The notes: generated from the letters alone by a model not told the origin. A DNA stretch of 64,000 nucleotides from Fen-178 sp963722575 (GCA_963722575.1 CAVRNR010000003.1:124001-188000); one strand, 5' to 3'; numbered from the stretch's first letter, positions 12,283 through 21,424 are shown. Program-made: numbers and translations.

Positions 12283-13206
12283 ATGTCGCTCGGCCCGGCC
12301 GCCCTGCTGTCTATGCTTCTCGCTGCCCAGGCGTCCGCCCCACCGCTTACCCTCCCCGAGATCCTGGCTCGCGTAGCCGAGGAGGCCGAGGTGCTCGAGC
12401 AGAACGCTCCCAAGGCCCTGACCCAGGAAACCCTCGAACAGCGCACCATGATCCTCCCTCCCCACTCCCTGCTTCGAGTCGGAAAGGCCGCCACTGTTAC
12501 ACCTAAGCCGCGGCTGGTGGTGCGCGAGATCGTTTCCGAATATAGCGTCGGCACGCTGAAGGAATCGGATTCGCCCGATCTCTTTGAATTCCGCCAGGTG
12601 GTCTCCGTGGACGGCCGCCGCGTCCAATCGGCGGAACACGCCCGGCATGCGCTCTCCCTCGGCATCCAGTCCCCCGACGATCGCGTCCGCAAACGCATGC
12701 TCGAGGATTTCGCCAAACACGGCCTGGTCAACGTCGCCACCGACTACGGACTCATCCTCCTGGCATTCACCAAGCGTGGTCTGGAGAACATGCAGGTGGC
12801 GCCCGCCGGCGAAGCCCATGTGGGCGCCGAAGATGCCCTGGTCTTCTCGTGGCGGCAAACCTCGACAACGGGCGGAGAACTGGAATTCTTCGGCAACCAG
12901 TCCGTGCGCCGCCCCTTGCAGGGCATGCTGTACGTCCGCAAATCCGACGGCCTGCCGCTGCGCGTCCAGGCTTGGGCCGAGCACCCGGACGCGAAACGGA
13001 CGATCCGCGACGAAGCCACCGTGGATTACGCGCTGTCCACCCACGGCTTCCTCATGCCCGTTTCGGTGGTCCACCGTCACCTCGTCGACGGCCAGCTCAA
13101 GACTGAAAACCTGTACCGTTACGAACCCTTCAAACTGTTCAGCGCCGACGCCGAAATCAAGTTCACCGAGGTACCCGAAACGCCTCCCCCGCCGCCCAAC
13201 AAATGA
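12283..13206 (+). CDS. Secreted protein of unknown function
   Basis: 307 residues. A short hydrophobic N-terminus (LGPAALLSMLLAAQASA) looks like a signal peptide cleaved after Ala. The mature part has no recognised catalytic motif. Its C-terminal half (LQGMLYVRKSDGLPLRVQAW, then VDYALSTHGFLMPVSVVHR) resembles lipoprotein-carrier or outer-membrane beta proteins in which alternating strands describe a substrate's use. It ends in a Pro-rich tail. It stands alone between the rRNA leader and a convergent gene. Function unknown; an envelope location is inferred. Confidence 0.7.
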   Translation: MSLGPAALLSMLLAAQASAPPLTLPEILARVAEEAEVLEQNAPKALTQETLEQRTMILPPHSLLRVGKAATVTPKPRLVVREIVSEYSVGTLKESDSPDLFEFRQVVSVDGRRVQSAEHARHALSLGIQSPDDRVRKRMLEDFAKHGLVNVATDYGLILLAFTKRGLENMQVAPAGEAHVGAEDALVFSWRQTSTTGGELEFFGNQSVRRPLQGMLYVRKSDGLPLRVQAWAEHPDAKRTIRDEATVDYALSTHGFLMPVSVVHRHLVDGQLKTENLYRYEPFKLFSADAEIKFTEVPETPPPPPNK

Positions 13207-13240
13207 CGCGCCCCCGGGCCGCCCTTAGCTTTAATGCCGT

Positions 13241-13909
13241 TCACTCAGGGCCTTGAGTGCCGCCAACTGCAGTTGCCGGCCCGCCGATACCGAAAACGGA
13301 TTCGCCGGTGGAGCTGTGTTCCTGGACTGGCGCCGGGGGCGTTTCGCCGGGGGCGGGGTGGCCCGGGTCATTTTTACGGAGACTCCCAAGGATTTGTAAC
13401 TGGGTTTCCGGCGTTTGGGTTACGGGCGAGACCGGATCGGGGTTGACCAATACGACATCCTGGTCGCGGGCTTCGAGGCGTTCCAGCTCTTTCAGCGCGG
13501 TGTGGAAGGCGCGGCGGGTGGAGTTGATGCGGTGCTGGAGCCGGGTGAACGTCTGGTCGCCTTGCTGGAGGGCATAGGCGCACGCGTCGGAGTCCTGCGG
13601 GCTGGCAGTGAAGAGCTTATCCCATAGGGAGTCCTCGACGCAGACGAAGCGGCGAAGGTGCCATTCGCACATGACGATTTGGTCGAGGAGGCAACGCGCC
13701 TCGGGGGAAGCGGGCGGATGGCGGGCGTAGTATTCGTCCTTAAGTTCCTGGAGATCTTCCTGGAATTCCCACGTGAGGACTTGGGTTTCGGCGAAGATGC
13801 CGGTCTGGAGGTTGGCGTTGACGATGCGAGCCTTACCTTCGGCGGTGGCGGCGCCGTGGGACTTGCCTCCGTTCTCACGGGAGGCGGCGATCTGCTTCTG
13901 AGTGCGCAT
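13241..13909 (-). CDS. Acidobacterial basic/helical protein of unknown function
   Basis: 222 residues from ATG 13909, with AGGAAAGG upstream. The N-terminus RTQKQIAASRENGGKSHG followed by TAEGKARI matches a paralogous family common in Acidobacteria, usually written K-Q-I-x-A-x-R-x-N-G-x-x-S-x-G-P-x-T-x-E-G-K. The middle is helical with charged repeats (EDLQELKDEYYARHP); the tail is Pro/Gly rich and probably disordered. The N-terminal motif suggests nucleic-acid contact, but no function is established. Confidence 0.7.
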   Translation of the reverse strand: MRTQKQIAASRENGGKSHGAATAEGKARIVNANLQTGIFAETQVLTWEFQEDLQELKDEYYARHPPASPEARCLLDQIVMCEWHLRRFVCVEDSLWDKLFTASPQDSDACAYALQQGDQTFTRLQHRINSTRRAFHTALKELERLEARDQDVVLVNPDPVSPVTQTPETQLQILGSLRKNDPGHPAPGETPPAPVQEHSSTGESVFGIGGPATAVGGTQGPE

Positions 13910-14299
13910 AGAAGGGCCTTTCCTGGCAGGTCTGGAGACCTTCGTTAGAAGAAGTGAAGGGCAGCCCGGAAGGGACTGCCCTTTTGACAACTACTGTAGC
14001 AGGCGAACTTTGCCGGGACGGGGGCGAAGGCCGTAAGTTATTGAGGGGGCTTGGAAAATTCTGTGAGGTCCGGCGTGAACGACAAAATGGGGGGCACGGG
14101 AAGGCTGGAGAGGCGGCCTATCACAGTAGGCTTGGGGTTGCCTACGGGGGCGGCGGGGCCTGCGGCGTCAGGCAGAATTTATCAATCAGGCTGCCACATG
14201 TGAGCAGCGGGCGTGATACGTCATATGGATTGCGCAACGGCCAATTTCCAAGTGCGCGTAACCATGACTTGGTTCCCTCGCCTGCGGCATAATAGCTGC
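13910..14299. other. Intergenic region with one hairpin
   Basis: About 390 bases between divergent genes. A hairpin AAGGGCAG/CTGCCCTT (13957-13983) lies in the 5' leader of the minus-strand gene, where it could form in its mRNA. No convincing gene is seen. CATAAT just before 14300 is a possible -10 for the hydrolase gene, but no matching -35 was found. Confidence 0.5.
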
Positions 14300-15157
14300 A
14301 TGAGAACCATCGCGGCTGCATGGCTGATTGCGTTGATATTCAGTGCCGGGAGTTCGTCGGCGCAAACCGTGCCGTCTACGCCCTCAACGGGCGGCTTCGT
14401 GGAAGTCGATGGGTCGCGCCTCTATTTCGACGAATGCGGGACGGGGCAGAAAGCGGTCGTCCTGCTCCACGATGGGGTGGTCAATTCGGCTGTCTGGGAT
14501 GACGTATGGCCGGCCTTCTGCAAGCAATTCCATGCCATCCGCTATGACCGGCGAGGCTACGGTCGCTCGCCCGCCACGACGAAGCCTTATTACGAAGCCG
14601 ACGACCTGGCGGCACTTCTTGCCGACCGCAGAGTGTCGCAGGCGGCTCTCGTGGCCAGTTCGCATGGCGGCAACGTTGCTCTCAACTTTGCCCTCCGCTA
14701 CCCCGCACAAGTAAGTGAACTGGTGCTCATCGGACCGCAGGCGGAAGGTTTTCCATACTCAGAGCACTTCGCGATGAGTCAGTTGGCGTTTCAGAACGCA
14801 AAGGACCCAATCGAAGTCAGAGCTCAGAATACCTACTTCATCGCTCCAGGCAATGATGCTGCGCGCGAGCGCCTTCGGAGGCTGCTCATCGCCTCTCCGC
14901 AGGACCACAAGCACAACGACATGCCGTTGCCGGAGAAGCCGGTTTTCCCGTATATACACGACCTGAAGATGCCTACGCTGATTCTCATCGGCTCCGTCGA
15001 CATTGCAGACAACCAGGCTGTGGCCGGCGCCCTGGTCATGGCCATACCCGCAGCAGCCCGTGTTGTGGTGCCTGATACAGGACACCTCATGTATCTGGAA
15101 AAGCCAGAGGTCTTCTCTTCTTTGGTGACGGGATTCCTGAAATCCCATGGCTTCTGA
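14300..15157 (+). CDS. Exported alpha/beta hydrolase
   Basis: 285 residues from ATG 14300. Signal peptide RTIAAAWLIALIFSAGSSSA ahead of QT, so probably periplasmic. Alpha/beta-hydrolase landmarks: LLHDG oxyanion region, RYDRRGYGRS after strand 4, nucleophile elbow ASSHGG (Ser-His-Gly, with Ala in the usual first Gly position), acid Asp in LIGSVDIADN, and catalytic His in PDTGHLMYLEKPE. Closest in layout to esterase/haloperoxidase-type hydrolases; the substrate cannot be read from sequence. A single gene between two minus-strand genes. Confidence 0.85.
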   Translation: MRTIAAAWLIALIFSAGSSSAQTVPSTPSTGGFVEVDGSRLYFDECGTGQKAVVLLHDGVVNSAVWDDVWPAFCKQFHAIRYDRRGYGRSPATTKPYYEADDLAALLADRRVSQAALVASSHGGNVALNFALRYPAQVSELVLIGPQAEGFPYSEHFAMSQLAFQNAKDPIEVRAQNTYFIAPGNDAARERLRRLLIASPQDHKHNDMPLPEKPVFPYIHDLKMPTLILIGSVDIADNQAVAGALVMAIPAAARVVVPDTGHLMYLEKPEVFSSLVTGFLKSHGF

Positions 15158-15339
15158 ACGACGGCCCGCATTTACCCGCCGGAAAATATACTGCGGCCTG
15201 GCTTCTGTTTGATGGTCGGCCATACGGAAAGAATCCGGGTTGACGTGTAGTCGCCATACGGGAATTTTGGCAGGTCAACGACCCAAAACGGCCACCCGGG
15301 AAGCGTCGGGATGCCACCCTTAAGCGAACCGTATTGCCC

Positions 15340-16956
15340 TTAGCCCCCGAACGTCCCGCAAATCGAGACTTCCATCCCCATCTCGCGGAACATCGCCGCC
15401 TTGGCCGCCAGCGCCAGGTCGGCCCCCGGCGCATCGGGAGCGTACGCCACCAGGATGTGGTTGGCCTTGTGCCGCGCCATAAACTGGTCGCGCGTCACGC
15501 CGTCGAGCACCGCGTGCATCATGGGCCACTGCGGCGTGGTGATGCGCCAGCGCCGCTCCGTCTCCTCGAGCGGAAGCGCAATGGCCCGGCCGCGCCCCAG
15601 GTCCGCCTTCAGCCCTCCATCCACGAAAATCCGGCTCCATACCAGCTCACCCGGCTTGCTCACGCCCTTGATGCCGCCGCCGCCCAGGCGGAAGTACATC
15701 GGCGGCTGGCGCTCGCTTACCGCGCCGGCGTATCCGCCCATCAGGTGCGCCGGCGGCACCGCGCCCGAAATCTCGAACACCCAGACGAACTCCCCGGGCC
15801 CTGAGGGCACCCCGTTCACGTGGTATCGCTCGCCATAGCGCACATCGTGCAGCGTGCACTCCGGATCGAAGCCCAGCTCGGTCCAGATCCGGCTGGTCGC
15901 CAGCGCGTCCAGCCCCGCGCACTCGTCCACTTCGTTGAAGTGCGGCAGCGCGCGGCCCTCATAGAGCACGCGCCCATTGCCGCGCGCCGTGACCGGCGGC
16001 CGGTCCACGTTGTTCAACAGGCCCTCCGCCAGGTCCGACGCCGGCGCCAGGTCCTTCAACCCCTGCTGATACTGGATGCCGATGGTGTCGCAGCCGAAAT
16101 CGTCCGCCATCCGCAGCGCCGCGATGTACATCTTGCACTGGCTCAGTATCTGGCCGTCCGTCAGGTCGGTTTCCGGATTGGGCCCGGTCGCAAAGCTCAT
16201 CCCCTTCTGGTCCAGCCACTTCCGCACCGCCAGCGCTTCTTCGTCGCTCACCTGCTGCATCTCGGCGAACAAGGCCGACTGGCTCAGCCGCTCCTTGAAT
16301 ACGCCCGTCCGGTGGAGCAGCTCGTCGGGGATGATGGCATTGTACATTCCCATGCACCCTTCGTCGAAGATGCCCATGATGGCTTTGTCGCGCCCCAGCG
16401 CCCGCGCCAATCGCGCCCCCATCTCTTCCGCCTGGGCGGGAAGCCGGAACTCTTTGAGCGGATGCACGTGGCTGAGATCGTGGCGCACCGCTTCGCCGGC
16501 CAGCCATTGGCGCAAGCCGCTCAGGAAGAAATCGTCCGTGAAGTCCTCGCTCCACAGCGTGCTGTACGCCACTCCGGCCTTGGTGAGCGAACCGTTCAGG
16601 TTGAGCATCCCCACCAGCCCCGGCCATTCGCCGCTCCAGTTCGCCACTGTCAGGATCGGCCCGCGGTGCGTGTATAGGCCGTGCAGAATGTGGTGCGTGT
16701 ATTGCCAGACGGCTTCCACCACCACCAGCGGCGCGTCCGGAGGAATCTCGCGGAAAACTTCCATCCCGCGCTTCTGGCTGTCTATGAACCCGTGGCCCTT
16801 TTGGGGGTCGCAGGCGTGCCCCCGGCGCACCTCGCGGCCCTCGCGGCGGATGGCATTGTTGACCGCTTCCTCGACGCGAACTTGCGCCGGCCAGCACATC
16901 CGGTTGGCCGCCAGACGCAGATCTCCGCTGGCTATAACGATAACGGTATCGGACAT
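15340..16956 (-). CDS. L-fucose isomerase-like protein
   Basis: 538 residues, cytoplasmic. The overall pattern is that of the FucI/AraA-like fold: an N-terminal Rossmann-like part (VVVEAVWQYTHHI, PILTVANWSGEWPG), the central MGIFDEGCMGMYN and GCDTIGIQYQQGLKD blocks, where relatives place the metal Glu and Asp, and RHKANHILVAYAPD near the C-terminus for the third (His) ligand. Such enzymes interconvert aldoses and ketoses with Mn2+. Members of this divergent branch are poorly characterised, so the sugar is not assigned. A P-loop kinase lies 40 bases upstream on the same strand. Confidence 0.75.
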   Translation of the reverse strand: MSDTVIVIASGDLRLAANRMCWPAQVRVEEAVNNAIRREGREVRRGHACDPQKGHGFIDSQKRGMEVFREIPPDAPLVVVEAVWQYTHHILHGLYTHRGPILTVANWSGEWPGLVGMLNLNGSLTKAGVAYSTLWSEDFTDDFFLSGLRQWLAGEAVRHDLSHVHPLKEFRLPAQAEEMGARLARALGRDKAIMGIFDEGCMGMYNAIIPDELLHRTGVFKERLSQSALFAEMQQVSDEEALAVRKWLDQKGMSFATGPNPETDLTDGQILSQCKMYIAALRMADDFGCDTIGIQYQQGLKDLAPASDLAEGLLNNVDRPPVTARGNGRVLYEGRALPHFNEVDECAGLDALATSRIWTELGFDPECTLHDVRYGERYHVNGVPSGPGEFVWVFEISGAVPPAHLMGGYAGAVSERQPPMYFRLGGGGIKGVSKPGELVWSRIFVDGGLKADLGRGRAIALPLEETERRWRITTPQWPMMHAVLDGVTRDQFMARHKANHILVAYAPDAPGADLALAAKAAMFREMGMEVSICGTFGG

Positions 16957-16996
16957 GCTCTCATTCTTGCACCGGACGCGTTCGCGCGTCCAGCCT

Positions 16997-17443
16997 TTAG
17001 GGCTCCCGGCCTGTAATCGCTGTCACTCGGGAGAAGCCTTCCTCGATGTCCGGCGGCGCCAGTTTCGCCGCCATCTTGGCCATGGCCTCTTCCGGCACCA
17101 CCCGCTGCCTCCGCGCATTCCGCGCGCGGCACACTTCCAATGGGACGTCGAAGTATACCGCCTCCACGTCGCACCCGTACGCTTTGCCAATCCCTATGTA
17201 CGGTCTCCGCTCCTCCACCGTGAGGTTGGTGGCGTCGATGTAGGTCGCCGGCCGGCCGATCGCCAGCCGCTGCCGCAACAGGTAGCGCAGCGTCTGGAAG
17301 ACGCGGTCATGGATGGTCTGGTCGGTTTCGTCATCCGCCAGCAGGCCGCGGATGATATCCGAGGAAAGTCCCGTAACTCCCAGTTGCGCCAGGTACGTGG
17401 ACTTCCCGGAGCCCGGCAGCCCAACCAGCACCACGATTCGCAT
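16997..17443 (-). CDS. P-loop kinase (AAA_33, zeta-toxin/polynucleotide kinase-like)
   Basis: 148 residues from ATG 17443. Walker A GLPGSGKST at residues about 8-16, LSSDIIRGLL as the nucleoside/substrate Asp motif, and the lid-like VCRARNARRQR. This is the compact kinase fold shared by gluconate kinases, the T4 Pnk kinase domain and zeta-type toxins. There is no antitoxin next to it, so a small-molecule or nucleic-acid 5'-kinase role is more likely. It is upstream of the isomerase-like gene on the same strand, which hints at a carbohydrate role (inference). Confidence 0.75.
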   Translation of the reverse strand: MRIVVLVGLPGSGKSTYLAQLGVTGLSSDIIRGLLADDETDQTIHDRVFQTLRYLLRQRLAIGRPATYIDATNLTVEERRPYIGIGKAYGCDVEAVYFDVPLEVCRARNARRQRVVPEEAMAKMAAKLAPPDIEEGFSRVTAITGREP

Positions 17444-17488
17444 CGCCGAACACATAGCTCGCGCTAGAAGAGGTTCCCGGCCCGCGCG

Positions 17489-17522
17489 AAGGCCCCGAGG
17501 GTACGTACCCCCCGGGCCTTCA
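17489..17522. repeat. Imperfect 17-bp palindrome
   Basis: Arms begin GAAGGCCC and meet at GGGTACGTACCC; 15 of 17 positions pair. It lies between the histone-like gene (transcribed first) and the kinase. With no T-run it is not a standard terminator. Confidence 0.5.
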
Positions 17523-17564
17523 CGAACCGGCCGCCTCCCGGGCCGTGTTTGCTGGCGGGTATTC

Positions 17565-17870
17565 TTAAACGGTCGGAGCGGGGGGAGGTGTGCCGCCGCC
17601 GTCTTGGGGACCGGCCACCGGAGGGGGCGTAGCCGGAGGCGCCGCAGGCACGCTGGCCTGTGGGACCACCTTTGCGACGGGCTTCTTCACGGCCTTTTTG
17701 GCCGCCGGCTTGACGACCGGCTTCACGGGCTTCTTAACCGCCTTCTTGACCGCCGGCTTCACGGCCACTTTCTTGACGGTCTTGGGGGCTACCTTCTTTG
17801 CGGCCGGCTTCACGGCCTTTTTCACTGCCTTCTTCGCGACTACTTTCTTTGCAGGCTTCTTCTTCGCCAT
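17565..17870 (-). CDS. Lysine/alanine/proline-rich histone H1-like protein
   Basis: 101 residues from ATG 17870 with AGGAGAACC upstream. Composed of degenerate (A/V)KK(A/P)VK repeats over residues 2-75, then an acidic-poor Pro/Ala/Gly tail (PPATPPPVAGPQDGGGTPPP). Such low-complexity basic proteins (HctB/AlgP/H1-like) bind DNA without sequence preference and compact the nucleoid. Low complexity makes exact family assignment unreliable. Confidence 0.75.
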   Translation of the reverse strand: MAKKKPAKKVVAKKAVKKAVKPAAKKVAPKTVKKVAVKPAVKKAVKKPVKPVVKPAAKKAVKKPVAKVVPQASVPAAPPATPPPVAGPQDGGGTPPPAPTV

Positions 17871-17942
17871 TCTGGTTCTCCTCAAGTTTATTAGTCCCTG
17901 GGAGGGTCACACTATCTTATCCCGAATTTCTCAAATAGCCAA

Positions 17943-18010
17943 CAGCTTTCAGCTTTCGGCGATCAGCCGCGCCGCTTTGGCTGAAAGCTGATGGCTGATG
18001 GCTGAAAGCT
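17943..18010. repeat. Inverted repeat with GCTGAAAGCT copies
   Basis: CAGCTTTCAGC at 17943-17953 pairs with GCTGAAAGCTG at 17980-17990, and GCTGAAAGCT recurs at 18001-18010 after two copies of GCTGATG. It sits directly after the stop of the Yip1-like gene and could fold as a transcript-end hairpin. Confidence 0.6.
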
Positions 18011-18014
18011 TCTC

Positions 18015-18779
18015 CTAGCTGAACAGCCCCGCCAGCGATGCGCCGCCCAAAACCAGGATCGCCCACGGCAGCGCCACCGCGAACAGCGCCCCGCCAAACG
18101 ACAGCCTCTTCCCGGCCGCCGCCTTGAGTCCCGTGGCGGTCAGCAGAATCACCCAGATCGTAAACAGATCGAAGGACATGGCCACCGTGTACAGGAACTT
18201 GTGTGGGGTCGCCGGGTCCATGAACGCCGCCGGATTGAACGCCAGCGGGTTCAGCAGGTTGAACTCGTCCGGGCTCTTCAGGAACATCACCACCGTCGCC
18301 AGCGCGTGCTTCAGGATCATAGGCAGCCCGGCATAGCAGATGATCGCGAATAACTGTTTGAACCTGACCCCCGCCGACATCATCCCGCTCGCAATCCCCA
18401 GCACGATGGCGGCCGAGATCACGTACATCAGCGGAACCATCACGATGGTCCCGAAGTAATACCCGATTCCCGTGAACTTGACCTGCATGGCGATGGCCCG
18501 GTCCCGTTGATCCGCCGGAAGCCTCTCCATCGCCTGCTGCGCGCGCGCATTGGTCTCCATCTGGTGCTGCACGAAGCGCTCCCATCCCACGTGCTGCCCG
18601 TACAGGAAGTAAAAGGCCAAGCCGGCCACAATCACCAGCAGCAACGGAACCAGCCAGCGCGGCCGCTCCGCGATATCCGCAAACGTTTTGCCCGGCTCGA
18701 AAAACACGCCGGTCAACCTCGAGAATTCGCCCATCCCCGCCGGTTCCGGCTCTACCGCCGTTGCGTTTTCAGGTGTCAT
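18015..18779 (-). CDS. Yip1-domain integral membrane protein
   Basis: 254 residues from ATG 18779. A soluble N-terminus includes TGVFFEPGKTFADIAERPRW, the typical lead-in of bacterial Yip1/DUF1282 proteins, followed by about five hydrophobic segments (WLVPLLLVIVAGLAFYFLY; IVMVPLMYVISAAIVLGIAS; FAIICYAGLPMILK; LFTIWVILLTATGL; FAVALPWAILVL). Molecular role unknown. The divergent DUF4097 lipoprotein starts 95 bases away. Confidence 0.8.
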   Translation of the reverse strand: MTPENATAVEPEPAGMGEFSRLTGVFFEPGKTFADIAERPRWLVPLLLVIVAGLAFYFLYGQHVGWERFVQHQMETNARAQQAMERLPADQRDRAIAMQVKFTGIGYYFGTIVMVPLMYVISAAIVLGIASGMMSAGVRFKQLFAIICYAGLPMILKHALATVVMFLKSPDEFNLLNPLAFNPAAFMDPATPHKFLYTVAMSFDLFTIWVILLTATGLKAAAGKRLSFGGALFAVALPWAILVLGGASLAGLFS

Positions 18780-18873
18780 ATCAGCACGATTGTACTCCAG
18801 TCCGCAGCCGCTTGCTCGGCTATTGTGGAACAAACCGCGCGCCGGAAGCGTATCCTGTGAATCGAGGCCAAAT

Positions 18874-19806
18874 ATGCGCGCGAAGCTCCTTCTTCCCATC
18901 CTGGCGGCCGCCCTGCTCGGCCTAGCAGCCTGCGATTTCGAGGATTTCGGCGGGTTCGACCGCTATCGTCAGGACTTTCACTACACCTATCCCCTGAAAT
19001 CCGACGGGAGGCTTTCCGTCGAGACCTTCAACGGGTCCGTCGAGGTTTCCGGCTGGGACCAGCCAACCGTCGACATCAGTGGCTCCAAGTACGCCGCCAC
19101 CCAGGAAGCCGCCGACGCGCTCAAAGTGGCCATCGACAACAGCCCCGATTCGGTTTCCATTCGCGTGACGCGCCCCTCGGACCGCCGCGGCAACATGGGA
19201 GCGCGTTTCGTCATCAAGATCCCGCGCGCGGCGTACTTGGACCGCATTTTCACTTCCAACGGCGCCATCCGCACCCAGGATGGCAGCGGCCCGGCGCGGC
19301 TGCACACCTCCAATGCGGAGATCCGCGTGCAGGCCCTGCGCGGCAGCCTGGACGCCCAGACCAGCAACAGCTCCGTTGAGTTGATCGACGTCGGCGGCGA
19401 CGCCAAGGCCCATACCTCGAACGGCCATATCCGCATCGAGGGGCTGCGCGGATCGCTCGAAGCCGGCACTTCGAACGCCAGCATCAACGCCCGCCTCGAG
19501 CAAGTGCCGGCGGGCCGCCCGGTGCGCCTGGAGACCAGCAACTCCAGCGTCGAATTGCGCCTGCCGGCCAACTTTGCCAACGATATCCGCGTGAGCACCA
19601 GCAACAGCGGGATCACCCTGCACATGCCCTACCAGGTGAACGCCCAAGTGGTGGCGCGGACCACCAACTCTTCCATTTCCTCCGACTTCGAAGTCAAGAT
19701 GCAGGGCGAATTCAGCAAGAACCGCCTGGAAGGCGTCATCGGAAATGGCGGCCCGCTGATCGACCTGAGCACCTCCAACGGGAGCATCCGGCTGCTGAAG
19801 ATGTAG
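18874..19806 (+). CDS. DUF4097 beta-helix lipoprotein
   Basis: 310 residues from ATG 18874. Lipoprotein signal with lipobox GLAAC, so the mature N-terminal Cys is probably acylated. The body is a run of short repeats with T-S-N-G/A/S turns (IFTSNGAIRTQDG, LHTSNAEIRVQAL, AHTSNGHIRIEGL, LSTSNGSIRLLKM), which form the right-handed beta-helix of DUF4097/adhesin-like proteins. Probably exposed on an envelope membrane, with structural or adhesive function (inference). GAGG precedes the start. Confidence 0.85.
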   Translation: MRAKLLLPILAAALLGLAACDFEDFGGFDRYRQDFHYTYPLKSDGRLSVETFNGSVEVSGWDQPTVDISGSKYAATQEAADALKVAIDNSPDSVSIRVTRPSDRRGNMGARFVIKIPRAAYLDRIFTSNGAIRTQDGSGPARLHTSNAEIRVQALRGSLDAQTSNSSVELIDVGGDAKAHTSNGHIRIEGLRGSLEAGTSNASINARLEQVPAGRPVRLETSNSSVELRLPANFANDIRVSTSNSGITLHMPYQVNAQVVARTTNSSISSDFEVKMQGEFSKNRLEGVIGNGGPLIDLSTSNGSIRLLKM

Positions 19807-19829
19807 TCCGTTGTTCTGTTCGCGGCTTG

Positions 19830-20849
19830 TCAGGCCTGCCGCTGGCTGGCGTTTCGCTTGACCCACTTGTAGGCTTTGATCGAATTGCGCCAGAAGTATT
19901 TCTCGGCCGCCGCCTGTCCCTTGCCCATGAAGTATTCGTGGACGATCTTGAATCCAACCGGAACGGGCAGCCACTGGTCGCCGTTCGGCCAATCGCTGCC
20001 GTAGAGCACGCGGTCCATTCCGAAAACGTCGACAATTTCGTCGATCCGGGTCTTGTAGAACGCGAGATCCGTGGGGATCGTGCCGTCCGGCAGCCGCCGC
20101 AGCACTTCCGACACCTTGGTGTAAACCTGCGGCCGGTCTTTGATGGCCTTCATGCAGGCGTCATAGGCGGGCCGCTCGGCTGCGGTGGGCCACATCTGCG
20201 GCAGGTGATCGATGACGATGCGCAAATCGGGGACCTTGTCGCTCACGCGCACGACGCCTTCCAGCAACGGCACGCTGGGATTCGCCGTATCCATGACCAG
20301 GTCCGCATCCACCAGGGCTTTCAGGTCGGAGACAAACGCCGGATTGTCGACTTCATAGCCTGCCGGCGCTGCCGGTGCTGCCTGCGCTGGCTGGCCTTCC
20401 CGGCCACCCCGGCCCCCGCGTCCTCCCGGCCGCCCGCCCAGCCCATGCCGGATGCCGCGGAAGAGCGGGTTCTTGTGGAACCTGTCGAGCTGCGCCTTGA
20501 ATTCGGGCGTGCCGGGCGTCAGGTGCCCGATAGTGCCCACCATGATGTCGTCGGCTTTGGCGACGTCCAGCACCCACTGGTTGTCCTCCAGCAGGGGGCT
20601 GCATTCAATCTCAATGGCGCCCACGATGCCCAGCCCATCGACGACCTTGCGGTATCGCGAGGGCAGGGAAGGCATGTACATGACCTTATGCGCCGGGTTG
20701 TTCTTGCTGGGCCATGGCACGCCCCCCGGACGATCGGTATCGAACAGGTGGATATGCGTATCGATAATGGGTATGGATGGCGGGGTCTGCGCGCCCGCAT
20801 CGGCGAGGGTCAAGCCCGCGGCAACGCCGAGAAATGTTCGTCGATTCAT
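19830..20849 (-). CDS. Exported amidohydrolase (Amidohydro_2)
   Basis: 339 residues. The N-terminus NRRTFLGVAAGLTLADAGAQ is twin-arginine-like, so folded export is likely. TIM-barrel amidohydrolase motifs: IIDTHIHLFDTD (metal HxH), GIRHGLGG, VIDHLPQMWP (metal His) and RVLYGSDWPNGD (metal Asp). It resembles the 2-pyrone-4,6-dicarboxylate lactonase/aminocarboxymuconate decarboxylase-like group. Residues about 138-170 are a Gly/Arg/Ala-rich insertion (GGRPGGRGGRGGREGQ) that is probably a disordered loop peculiar to this protein. Substrate unknown. Confidence 0.85.
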   Translation of the reverse strand: MNRRTFLGVAAGLTLADAGAQTPPSIPIIDTHIHLFDTDRPGGVPWPSKNNPAHKVMYMPSLPSRYRKVVDGLGIVGAIEIECSPLLEDNQWVLDVAKADDIMVGTIGHLTPGTPEFKAQLDRFHKNPLFRGIRHGLGGRPGGRGGRGGREGQPAQAAPAAPAGYEVDNPAFVSDLKALVDADLVMDTANPSVPLLEGVVRVSDKVPDLRIVIDHLPQMWPTAAERPAYDACMKAIKDRPQVYTKVSEVLRRLPDGTIPTDLAFYKTRIDEIVDVFGMDRVLYGSDWPNGDQWLPVPVGFKIVHEYFMGKGQAAAEKYFWRNSIKAYKWVKRNASQRQA

Positions 20850-20891
20850 AGGTGGATTCCGAACTGCTGCCTCCGCACTTGAGTATAGCGC

Positions 20892-21018
20892 CTACCATCC
20901 GACCCGTTCCGCCAGGAATTCCGCGAACGGCCCGATGTCCATCTCGATGCTGGCGCGGTCTAGATGTCGCCGTCGCGCGTACAAGTCGATAATGCCGTGC
21001 GGAGACAAGTGAATCCTG
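20892..21018 (-). pseudogene. Short open fragment, possible gene remnant
   Basis: A 41-codon stretch with no good start codon encodes IHLSPHGIIDLYARRRHLD and DIGPFAEFLAERVGW before TAG. Composition looks protein-like and it ends naturally, but the upstream side meets a stop. It could be the tail of a decayed gene or chance. No family recognised. Confidence 0.25.
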
Positions 21019-21036
21019 TTTCAATCGACTGCGGGA

Positions 21037-21424
21037 TCACCCGTGGGAAATCAAGCTCAGACCCGGCTCGCCAAGGTAATCGTTGCGGTTGTGCGTGATC
21101 AAAGGCGCGGCACACAACAGCGCCGTAGCAGCAACCCACGCGTCGGCGCAGTCAATCCGGCGCCCGCACGACTGTGCGGCCACGGTGACCTCGGCCCATT
21201 TTGCGCAGAGCGCGCGGTCGTACGGAAGCACGGCAAAGGGTTCCAAGTACTGCCGCAGTTTCTTCCGCCGGGCCTCGCCCCAGCGCGCTTCTAAAACCCA
21301 ACGGTCCAACTCCGCGACGGTCATGAATGAAATGGCCGGCGAGGTCCGCAAGGTACTGGTAGGCGATTGGATGGCTCTTGAACAGGAAGGAAACTACGTC
21401 GGTATCGACAACGGCGTTGCTCAT
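21037..21424 (-). pseudogene. VapC-type PIN-domain toxin, frameshifted
   Basis: Two frames together give a complete PIN ribonuclease. From ATG 21424, SNAVVDTDVVSFLFKSHP carries the first catalytic Asp. Then, one frame over, ISFMTVAELDRW (catalytic Glu), RRIDCADAWVAATAL (Asp pair) and LITHNRNDYLG follow to the stop at 21037. The break is near 21340-21355, where an odd indel shifts the phase. As read, neither half is a functional nuclease. A real mutation or a base-calling error are both possible. The ATG overlaps the antitoxin stop. Confidence 0.8.

Noticed and set aside
13954..14292. 112-codon frame between divergent genes
   Set aside because: No motif, no ribosome site, composition unlike neighbours.
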